9,987 bases of DNA. It comes from Candidatus Chloroheliales bacterium. GTDB taxonomy: Bacteria; Chloroflexota; Chloroflexia; QHBQ01. Positions 1-5,049 of this stretch are shown here, piece after piece. Location: NCBI GenBank assembly GCA_003243865.1, contig QHBQ01000318.1:1-9987 (forward strand), in the 5' to 3' direction. The stretch's first letter is position 1. Each line of letters opens with the position of its first letter. The position numbers and the translations under genes are program-made. The notes under the pieces are model-generated. The model searched no databases. It saw nothing but the letters and a program-made list of their open reading frames with translations, and was not told the DNA's origin.

Positions 1-18
1 GAGAAAGTTACCCTTGTC

Positions 19-50
19 AGCCCCAGCGGGGGTTTGGGGGAGGAATCTTG
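19..50 (+). repeat. Palindromic repeat, type A copy 1
   Basis: A C-rich/G-rich element reading AG-CCCC-AGC-GGGGG-TTT-GGGGG-AGG-AATCTTG. It matches, in opposite orientation, the element at 127-164 over about 32 nt, with two single-base length differences and one substitution, including the outer AATCTTG. The third type A copy is at 9604-9640. The core can form a short hairpin. There is no U-tract, so it is not a typical terminator. Confidence 0.8.
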
Positions 51-126
51 CCCCAGCGCAATGCTGCTTACAAGTGATCGGCCCTGGCAGCAGGGTTCGT
101 ACTTACGATAAACATGGTTGTAGCTT

Positions 127-164
127 CAAGATTTCTCCCCCAACCCCCGCTGGGGGCTTAGATT
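127..164 (-). repeat. Palindromic repeat, type A copy 2 (inverted)
   Basis: Reading the minus strand, this has the order AATCTAAG, CCCCC-AGC-GGGGG, TT-GGGGG-AGA, AATCTTG. It is the inverted partner of 19-50. Its AATCTAAG flank, missing from copy 1, is shared with the copy at 9604-9640, so the repeat unit is about 37 nt. It lies about 40 nt beyond the stop of the acyl-CoA dehydrogenase at 205-1353. Confidence 0.8.
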
Positions 165-181
165 AGCGGCGCTTCAGCTAT

Positions 182-209
182 CTTTAATTCTTAATCCTTA
201 ATCTTTAAT
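182..209. repeat. Heptamer array, 4 units (YYTTAAT)
   Basis: Four head-to-tail heptamers: CTTTAAT, TCTTAAT, CCTTAAT, CTTTAAT. On the minus strand they read ATTAAAG/ATTAAGG/ATTAAGA/ATTAAAG. The stop codon (205-207) and the last sense codon (208-210, Asp382) of the acyl-CoA dehydrogenase lie in the array, so the repeat supplies the end of that gene. It resembles in design the short tandemly repeated heptamers (STRR) known from cyanobacteria; a direct relationship is not shown. Confidence 0.8.
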
Positions 210-1353
210 CCCCACGCAGCAACTGCCCGGCGATGACCATGCGCTGCACTTCGGAGGTGCCTTCGTAGATGCGGGTGATGCGGGCGTCGCGGTAGATGCG
301 CTCGATAGCGTAATCCTTGACGTAGCCGTAGCCGCCATGGATCTGCAAGGCTTTGTCGGCGCAGCGGGTGGCGAGTTCGCTGGCGTACAGCTTCGCCATG
401 CTCGCCTCTTTGGTAACGCGCTCGCGCTTATCCTTCTCCACCGCCGCGCGGTAGATGAGCAGCCGCGCCGCCTCGATCTCGGTCGCCATGTCGGCCAGCA
501 TGAACTGGATGGCCTGGTAATCGCTGATTGGGTGGCCGAACTGCTCGCGCCCCATTGCGTACCAGGTGGCCTCCTCCAGCGCGGCCTCGGCGATGCCCAG
601 CGCCTGCGCGGCGATGCCGATGCGCCCGCCGTCAAGCAGCGACAGGGCCAGCTTCAGCCCGCTACCCTCCGCGCCGACCATACTGGCGACCGGTACGCGG
701 CAATCCTGGAAGATCAGCTGGGTGGTATCCGAGGCCCGCAAGCCCATCTTTTCTTCCTTCTTGCCAATGCTGAGGCCCGGGGTTTCCTTCTCGACGATGA
801 AGGCGCTGATGCCGCGACTCGGCTTCACCTCCTTGTCGGTCACGGCGAAGACGAGGTACAGGCCGCCACTCTTGCCGCTGCTAATCCAACTCTTGGTGCC
901 GTTCAGCACGTAATCGTCGCCATCGGGGTAAGCTGCCGTCCTCATGCTGGCGGGGTCACTGCCTGCATGCGGTTCGCTGAGGGCGTATGCGCCGAGCAGT
1001 TCGCCATTTGCCAGGCGGGGCAGATACGCCTGCTTCTGCTCCTCGTTGCCGCCGCGAGCGATGGCGGTGGAGACCAGCGAGTTATGCACCGAGGTGACGG
1101 TGCCAACCGCAGGCATCACCTTGTTAATCTCTTCGAGGATGAGGACATAGCTGAGGGTATCCACCCCAATGCCGCCATACTGCTCTGGTATCAGCAGGCC
1201 GAAGAAGCCGAGGTCGGCCATCTCCTTCATCTGCTCGCTGGGCATCCGCTGCTGCTCGTCGCACTCAGCGGCAACCGGGCGCAGCTTCTCCTCGGCAAAC
1301 TCGCGGGCCATCTGCTGCAGCATTTGTTGCTCTTCGGTCAGTTCAAGGTTCAT
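205..1353 (-). CDS. Acyl-CoA dehydrogenase (short-chain/butyryl type)
   Basis: A 382-residue FAD flavoprotein of full family length. It is predicted to catalyse alpha,beta-dehydrogenation of an acyl-CoA thioester in fatty-acid or branched amino-acid breakdown, passing electrons to ETF. The N-terminal helical domain begins at MNLELTEEQ. The substrate/FAD motif SEPHAGSD is near residues 126-133, NGTKSWIS near 151-158, and the C-terminal motif ALQIHGGYGY near 335-344. The catalytic-base signature IYEGTSE places Glu at residue 364, where butyryl-CoA dehydrogenases carry it. The ATG is supported by a strong SD (AGGAGGAG, 1360-1367, 6-nt spacing). It overlaps the stop of the toxin gene by 4 nt (ATGA), so translation is probably coupled. 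The final Asp and the stop lie in a heptamer array. Exact acyl chain specificity cannot be read from sequence alone. Confidence 0.95.
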   Translation of the reverse strand: MNLELTEEQQMLQQMAREFAEEKLRPVAAECDEQQRMPSEQMKEMADLGFFGLLIPEQYGGIGVDTLSYVLILEEINKVMPAVGTVTSVHNSLVSTAIARGGNEEQKQAYLPRLANGELLGAYALSEPHAGSDPASMRTAAYPDGDDYVLNGTKSWISSGKSGGLYLVFAVTDKEVKPSRGISAFIVEKETPGLSIGKKEEKMGLRASDTTQLIFQDCRVPVASMVGAEGSGLKLALSLLDGGRIGIAAQALGIAEAALEEATWYAMGREQFGHPISDYQAIQFMLADMATEIEAARLLIYRAAVEKDKRERVTKEASMAKLYASELATRCADKALQIHGGYGYVKDYAIERIYRDARITRIYEGTSEVQRMVIAGQLLRGD

Positions 1354-1730
1354 CTAATGCTCCTCCTGCCTTCGCCTAACTCCTCTGGCTGATACGGGTG
1401 GCCGGTGCGCTCTGCCTCATTAGCCAACGCCTCAAGTTCCTCTGTGGACGGCAGCGGACGACCACTGTACCAGAGAAGGTACACCACCACCAAGCCTTTA
1501 GCTTCGTTACGTCGGCAGAGCAGAATATAGGGATAGCGTTTGAGAGCGAGGCGATAGTGCTGAGGTGGCAAGTCGGCTATACGTGCGCCGGGCAGGGTAG
1601 CGGCCATCTGTATCAGCTTGAAAATGCTTGCAGCCAGCTTCCGGGCTGTGTTTGCGCCGTACTCTTGTCGCGCATATTCAACTGCTTCAATGACCTGAGT
1701 ATAGATCTGATTTAGCACCAGAATCGTCAC
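1350..1730 (-). CDS. RelE/ParE-family toxin (putative)
   Basis: A 126-residue protein with the RelE/ParE layout: two N-terminal helices (about residues 7-48, including IEAVEYARQEYG), then a beta-sheet half with YRLALKRYPYILLCRR and a final strand VVVYLLWYSGRPL. In ParE proteins an HGxR-like end occupies this place. A charged tail of about 30 residues makes it longer than the usual 90-100. I chose the GTG at 1728-1730, not the in-frame GTG at 1749-1751, because a GGAAGGGG SD (1738-1745) lies 7 nt upstream and the choice gives a GTGA overlap with the antitoxin stop. Its own TGA overlaps the next dehydrogenase start. Family members are mRNA interferases or gyrase poisons; which applies cannot be seen here. 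Family assignment rests on pattern and on the paired small upstream gene. Confidence 0.75.
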   Translation of the reverse strand: MTILVLNQIYTQVIEAVEYARQEYGANTARKLAASIFKLIQMAATLPGARIADLPPQHYRLALKRYPYILLCRRNEAKGLVVVYLLWYSGRPLPSTEELEALANEAERTGHPYQPEELGEGRRSIR

Positions 1731-2020
1731 TTGCTGGCCCCTTCCGGCCACAGATCAGGGAAGTGAGCTTTGACCTTAGCGATCAGCTCATCAGGGCTCA
1801 TACTCTGGCCCGGTTCCTCTGCAAGGTCAGCCAGACGAATGTGGTCGGCTGGGGTTAGGCCGGGGGTAATTTCTGCCACGGACAGCACCGCCTCGCCCAT
1901 ATCGCGCAGGGCTTGCTCCTCCAGCGCGGTTAGAGCATACTCGGCAATCGGTTTATCTCCCCGCGCCTCGTCAACCAGGGCGCGGATATGCTCAGGTAGG
2001 TCAATAGTAATGCTGGTCAT
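1727..2020 (-). CDS. Putative antitoxin of the adjacent RelE/ParE-like toxin
   Basis: A 97-residue acidic protein encoded directly upstream of the toxin, overlapping it by 4 nt. The N-terminus (SITIDLPEHIRALVDEA) has the strand-then-helix look of ribbon-helix-helix type DNA-binding antitoxin domains. The remainder is acidic and probably forms the toxin-binding part (AEEPGQSMSPDELIAKVKAHFPDLWP). The start is well supported: AGAAGGAGGT at 2028-2037, 7 nt before the ATG, the strongest SD in the window, as expected if antitoxin is made in excess. A MITE-like element (2065-2178) lies directly upstream. Type II antitoxins usually repress their own promoter, but I could not identify a convincing promoter or operator. 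The antitoxin label depends mainly on gene order. Confidence 0.7.
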   Translation of the reverse strand: MTSITIDLPEHIRALVDEARGDKPIAEYALTALEEQALRDMGEAVLSVAEITPGLTPADHIRLADLAEEPGQSMSPDELIAKVKAHFPDLWPEGASK

Positions 2021-2027
2021 AGGTGAT

Positions 2028-2037
2028 ACCTCCTTCT
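2028..2037 (-). promoter_or_regulatory. Strong Shine-Dalgarno of the antitoxin gene
   Basis: The minus strand reads AGAAGGAGGT, nearly full complementarity to the 16S 3' end, 7 nt before the ATG at 2018-2020. It fixes the start of the first toxin-antitoxin gene and suggests efficient translation. Confidence 0.85.
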
Positions 2038-2064
2038 GGATAATTGTCGGGTGACACGGCTTAT

Positions 2065-2178
2065 TATTACAACCGCAGATGAGCTAGGCAGCCAGGGCAA
2101 CAGCCCTGTCCGTTTACTCCGTTTGTCCGTTGAACAGTCCGCTGGCTGGTTCCGTTTTTACCAACCGCGGTTGTAATA
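2065..2178. mobile_element. MITE-like element with 12-bp perfect terminal inverted repeats
   Basis: The ends TATTACAACCGC (2065-2076) and GCGGTTGTAATA (2167-2178) are exact reverse complements, 12 of 12. Both are flanked outside by TTAT (2061-2064 and 2179-2182), which can be read as a 4-bp target duplication; a TA duplication with 10-bp ends is the other reading. Inside are a nested inverted pair CAGCCAG/CTGGCTG (2089-2095 and 2142-2148), a hairpin CAGGGC-AACA-GCCCTG (2093-2108), and several spaced TCCGTT motifs (2109-2156). The right end contains the palindrome CAACCGCGGTTG (2162-2173). There is no coding capacity, so any transposition would need a transposase elsewhere. It lies between the upstream dehydrogenase and the antitoxin, and may instead act as an RNA structure or boundary element. 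Confidence 0.6.
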
Positions 2179-2192
2179 TTATGCGCTTCGCC

Positions 2193-3470
2193 CTAACGAC
2201 TTAGGTCGGGGGACGTGTACCACACGCCCCTACGGATTGGCTCTGGCGCAACTCGCACCCACCCCCAGCCCCTCCCACTGGGAGGGGAGTTTAGTGCGTT
2301 ACTCATGCCTAAAAGAGAAGCCTTGGCCTCGCGCAGCAGGTGGCGGGCGATAACCAGGCGCTGGATCTCGCTGGTGCCTTCGCCGATCTCGGTTAGGCGC
2401 ACGTCGCGGTAGTAGCGCTCGACCGGCATCTCGGTGGTGTAGCCCATACCGCCGTGGATCTGGATGGCCTGGTGGCAAGCCCGCTCGGCGATTTCGCTGG
2501 CGAACAGCTTGCCCATCGCCGCCGCCTTGCCGAACGGCTGGTGGCAGTCCTTCAGCCAGGCCGCCCGCCAGACCAACAGCCGCGCGGCTTCGATTTGGGT
2601 CGCCATGTCGGCCAGCTTGAACTGGATTGCCTGGAAGTTGCTGATCGGCTGGTTGAACTGGTAGCGCTGCTGCGAATACTTCAGCGCGGCTTCCAGCGCG
2701 GCCTGGGCCAGTCCCACCGCCATTGCCCCGATGCTGATACGCCCGCCGTCGAGGATGGCAAGGAACTGCTTGAAGCCCTGACCTTCCTTACCCAGCAGGT
2801 TGGCGTAGGGAATGCGCGCATCCTGGAAGAAGAGCGGCGAAGTCACCGACGAGCGCAGGCCCATCTTGTCCTCATCCTTGCCGCAGCTGTAGCCGGGGGT
2901 GCCGTTCTCGATGATGAAGCTGCTGATGCCGCTCGACTCGCCGCTGCCGCGGTCGGTGCGGGCGGTAATCACGGTGGTGCGAGCGACCCGCCCGTTGGTG
3001 CAGTAGACCTTGCTGCCATTTATCACCCACTCGTCGCCGTCGAGCCGCGCCACGGTGCGGGTGCCGCCCGCATCGCTGCCCGCGCCCGGCTCGGTCAGCC
3101 CGAACGCGCCCAGCCCCTTGCCGCTTGCGAGCGGAACGAGGTACTTCTGCTTCTGCTCCTCATTGCCAAAGTAGTAAATCGGCCCACAGCCCAGCGAGAT
3201 GTGCGCCGCCAGGCCGAGGGCCAATGAACCGTCCGCCCGCGCAACCTCCTCGACGGTAATCGCATAGGAGAGGGTGTCGAAGCCCGCGCCGCCATACTCT
3301 TCGGGATAAGGCACGCCCAGGAAGCCGAGTTCGCCCATCTGCATCATGATCTCCATCGGGAACTCGTGGCTGTGGTCGCGCTCTTTCGCGCCGGGGGCAA
3401 TCACCTCGTTGGCGAAGTCGCGCACCGCCTCGCGCAGCGCCTTCTGCTCACTGTTAAGTTCAAACTCCAT
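2193..3470 (-). CDS. Acyl-CoA dehydrogenase with repeat-derived C-terminal tail
   Basis: A 425-residue FAD-dependent acyl-CoA dehydrogenase, paralogous to the one at 205-1353. Visible motifs: LTEPGAGSD (about 125-133), NGSKVYCTNG (151-160), QIHGGMGYTTE (337-347) and the catalytic signature IGEGTSE with Glu364. The ordinary family end is reached at IARHLLRE (about residue 381). The following 44 or so residues, with PPSGRGWGWVRVAPEP, are encoded by a palindromic repeat (2254-2292) and a TGTAGGGGCG-type box (2208-2233), both read through in frame. The core enzyme is intact, so activity is plausible with a basic, Pro/Trp-rich tail. The ATG has an AGGAGGT SD at 3482-3488 (11 nt, slightly long) and a TATAAT -10 box upstream. 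It is probably first in the minus-strand operon unless the element at 2065-2178 interrupts transcription. Substrate is not determinable. Confidence 0.93.
   Translation of the reverse strand: MEFELNSEQKALREAVRDFANEVIAPGAKERDHSHEFPMEIMMQMGELGFLGVPYPEEYGGAGFDTLSYAITVEEVARADGSLALGLAAHISLGCGPIYYFGNEEQKQKYLVPLASGKGLGAFGLTEPGAGSDAGGTRTVARLDGDEWVINGSKVYCTNGRVARTTVITARTDRGSGESSGISSFIIENGTPGYSCGKDEDKMGLRSSVTSPLFFQDARIPYANLLGKEGQGFKQFLAILDGGRISIGAMAVGLAQAALEAALKYSQQRYQFNQPISNFQAIQFKLADMATQIEAARLLVWRAAWLKDCHQPFGKAAAMGKLFASEIAERACHQAIQIHGGMGYTTEMPVERYYRDVRLTEIGEGTSEIQRLVIARHLLREAKASLLGMSNALNSPPSGRGWGWVRVAPEPIRRGVWYTSPDLSR
2208..2233 (-). repeat. TGTAGGGGCG-type box, copy 1
   Basis: The minus strand begins CGTAGGGGCGTGTGG. 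The segment 2209-2230 is a near-palindrome (GGGGACGTGT, loop ACC, ACACGCCCC) with one bulged base. It belongs to a loose family with 3749-3766, 6650-6673 and 9571-9590. It is translated in frame as part of the tail of the adjacent dehydrogenase. Confidence 0.6.
2254..2292 (+). repeat. Palindromic repeat, type C copy 1
   Basis: A C-rich lead (CGCACCCACCCCCAG), then a perfect 8-bp stem CCCCTCCC/GGGAGGGG (2269-2276 and 2280-2287) with loop ACT, and an AGTTTAG tail. About 32 of 37 positions match the element at 6563-6598 in reverse orientation, with three of the five differences in the loop. It is read through in frame by the acyl-CoA dehydrogenase gene at its 3' end. Confidence 0.85.
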
Positions 3471-3580
3471 AGGTTAAAGATACCTCCTCGTATCATGTCG
3501 CGCCGTGCAACATAGCTGCGGCATGGGTCATCGTATTCAGAAAAGCAAATTGCTGCCCCGGTTGGGGCGTGGTTGGTGGT

Positions 3581-3610
3581 ATTATAGCACAGGCGGGCGG
3601 GAAGCGTCGA
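3581..3610 (-). promoter_or_regulatory. Sigma70-type promoter candidate for the dehydrogenase operon
   Basis: On the minus strand a perfect -10 hexamer TATAAT lies at 3581-3586. A fair -35, TCGACG (3605-3610, 4 of 6 to TTGACA), lies 18 nt upstream. Transcription would start near 3574, giving a leader of about 105 nt before the ATG at 3468-3470. Its -35 is only 3 nt from that of the divergent plus-strand promoter. Confidence 0.55.
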
Positions 3611-3613
3611 GTC

Positions 3614-3642
3614 TTGACCTGCGTGTGTAGCTGATGTACAAT
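3614..3642 (+). promoter_or_regulatory. Sigma70-type promoter candidate for the peptidase/membrane protein operon
   Basis: TTGACC (3614-3619) and TACAAT (3637-3642) are separated by exactly 17 nt, each 5 of 6 to consensus. A start near 3649 would give a leader of about 173 nt before the ATG at 3823. The leader holds a direct repeat AGCGGATT (3655-3662, 3670-3677), a TGTAGGGGCG box and a strong hairpin. Nothing else recognisable, such as a riboswitch or small gene, was found in 3471-3822. Confidence 0.65.
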
Positions 3643-3748
3643 CATGACGGCAGCTAGCGGATTCGTAAAAGCGGATTAGGTAGCGTAGAGGCGCATGGCA
3701 TACCCCCTGCTGGCCGATGACAAGGTTCATCGAGGGTGGCAACGTTGC

Positions 3749-3766
3749 TGTAGGGGCGCTTCACCA
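3749..3766 (+). repeat. TGTAGGGGCG-type box, copy 2
   Basis: TGTAGGGGCG followed by CTTCACC, directly upstream of the type C palindrome at 3764-3803. The same pairing of box and palindrome occurs near 2208, 6650 and 9571. Confidence 0.55.
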
Positions 3767-3803
3767 CCCCTCTCCCTAACCCTCTCCCCGCTGGGGAGAG
3801 GGA
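3764..3803 (+). repeat. Palindromic repeat, type C copy 2, in the peptidase leader
   Basis: A C-rich lead followed by a perfect 10-bp stem CCCTCTCCCC/GGGGAGAGGG (3780-3789 and 3793-3802) with loop GCT. No U-tract follows. The hairpin ends only 10 nt before the Shine-Dalgarno of the peptidase gene (AAGGAG, 3813-3818), so in the mRNA it would lie next to the ribosome binding site and could affect initiation or message stability. Confidence 0.85.
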
Positions 3804-3822
3804 TCATTGCTCAAGGAGACTG

Positions 3823-5049
3823 ATGCAACCCACCCTAGACAAGCTGAAAGACATCCCCTACCCGCTGACCCCCATCGCCGAAATCACTGAGCGTATCGCG
3901 CGGTTGCAGGCGAAGCTTGCCGCGGCGGGGCTGGATGGGGCGCTGGTGGTGCAGAATGTGGATTTGCACTACTTCAGCGGCACGATGCAGAACGCGCACC
4001 TGTACATACCGGCGGCAGGCGAGGCGGCGCTGTTCGTGTGGAAGAGCCTGGCGCGGGCGCGGCACGAGTCGCCGCTGCGCGATGTTGCGCCGCTGCGTAG
4101 CCCGCGCGATTTGCCAAAGCTGCTGGCCGAGCGCGGCTACACGCCCGCCCGCATCGGGCTGGAGCTTGATGTGCTGGCGGTCAATCAGTTCCGCAGCTAC
4201 GAGCGGGCCTTCGAAAACGTCGCCTTCGCCGATTGCTGGCCGATTATCCGCAGCGTGCGGCTGGTTAAGAGCGCCTGGGAGGTGCTGCAAATCGAGCGGG
4301 CGGGGGAGATTAGCAGCGCCCAAATCAGCGCGGTGCTGAACGCGCTGCACCCCGGCGTGACTGAGCTTGAAGCGGCAGCGGCGGGCGAGTACGCCGGGCG
4401 CATCCTCGGCCACGAGTATGTGGTGCGGATGCGCGGGCTGAACAATGACCTCGACGTTGGTTACGCCAGCAGCGGGCCGACCGGCGCGTACTCCACGGGG
4501 ATGCTCACCTGTAACGGCGGCCTCGGCCTGTCGCCATCCCACGCGCAGGGAGCAAGCTGGCGTCACATCCAGCGCGGCGAGCCGGTGCTGGCCGATTTCG
4601 TTGGCCTCTATAACGGCTATCTCGCCGATCAGACCCGCACCCTCTGCCTCGGCAACCTGCCCGCCGACCTGCAACGCGCCTACGCCGCCACGGTGCAGAT
4701 GCAGAACGCGATGGTTGCCGCGATGCGCCCCGGCGTCACCGCTGAGGAACTGTTCAACATCGGCACGGGGCTGGCCGCCGAGCTTGGCTACAGCGAGAAC
4801 ATTCAGGGCTACGGCGAACAGCAGGTCAACTTCATTGGGCATGGCGTCGGGCTGGAACTAAACGAGTGGCCCGCGATTGCCCGCGGCGTGACTGAACCCT
4901 TGCAGCCAGGAATGGTCATTGCGCTGGAGCCGAAGCTAGCCTTCCCCGGCGTGGGCATGGTAGGCATCGAGAACACCTGGTTGATCACTGCGGGCCAGCC
5001 GCGCCGCCTCACCACCCTGCCGGAGGAGCTTGCCTGTGTCCCAGCGTAG
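3823..5049 (+). CDS. M24 family metallopeptidase (Xaa-Pro aminopeptidase/dipeptidase-like)
   Basis: A 408-residue protein with a creatinase-type N-terminal domain (about 20-150) and a pita-bread catalytic domain (about 155-400). All five metal ligands of family M24 are present: Asp258 (VLADFVG), Asp269 (YLADQTR), His340 (FIGHGVGLELNEWP), Glu369 (IALEPKLAFPG) and Glu383 (GIENTWL). An active two-metal peptidase cleaving next to proline is therefore likely, acting in the cytoplasm since no signal peptide is seen. A non-prolidase role, as in creatinase-like members, cannot be excluded. The ATG has AAGGAG 4 nt upstream. The gene is preceded by a promoter candidate (3614-3642) and a hairpin repeat, and its last 14 nt overlap the start of the membrane protein gene, which suggests coupled translation although no functional link is obvious. 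Confidence 0.92.
   Translation: MQPTLDKLKDIPYPLTPIAEITERIARLQAKLAAAGLDGALVVQNVDLHYFSGTMQNAHLYIPAAGEAALFVWKSLARARHESPLRDVAPLRSPRDLPKLLAERGYTPARIGLELDVLAVNQFRSYERAFENVAFADCWPIIRSVRLVKSAWEVLQIERAGEISSAQISAVLNALHPGVTELEAAAAGEYAGRILGHEYVVRMRGLNNDLDVGYASSGPTGAYSTGMLTCNGGLGLSPSHAQGASWRHIQRGEPVLADFVGLYNGYLADQTRTLCLGNLPADLQRAYAATVQMQNAMVAAMRPGVTAEELFNIGTGLAAELGYSENIQGYGEQQVNFIGHGVGLELNEWPAIARGVTEPLQPGMVIALEPKLAFPGVGMVGIENTWLITAGQPRRLTTLPEELACVPA
5022..5028 (+). promoter_or_regulatory. Shine-Dalgarno deciding the membrane protein start
   Basis: GGAGGAG lies inside the end of the peptidase gene, 7 nt before GTG 5036-5038. The alternative TTG at 5030 would be only 1 nt from this site, so GTG is the better start. 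Confidence 0.8.

Noticed and set aside
337..1392. Long plus-strand open frame opposite the acyl-CoA dehydrogenase
   Set aside because: It is antisense to a strongly supported gene, has no recognisable motif, and is explained by GC-rich codon use on the opposite strand. The similar frame at 2454-3227 is rejected for the same reason.
1728..1751. Upstream GTG (1749-1751) as the toxin start
   Set aside because: It has no SD, whereas the GTG at 1728-1730 has GGAAGGGG at proper spacing and gives a 4-nt overlap with the antitoxin stop.
2043..2072. Promoter for the antitoxin gene (TTGTAA, 18 nt, GACAAT on the minus strand)
   Set aside because: Both boxes are only fair matches, and the expected start would fall on the Shine-Dalgarno itself, leaving almost no leader.
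3643..3748. tRNA or riboswitch in the peptidase leader
   Set aside because: A GCGGATTAG... stretch was inspected, but no cloverleaf arms, anticodon stem or known riboswitch core could be built.
3835..4842. 335-codon minus-strand open frame opposite the M24 peptidase
   Set aside because: The peptidase has all metal ligands and a good SD. The antisense translation is low-complexity-like and has no domain signature.
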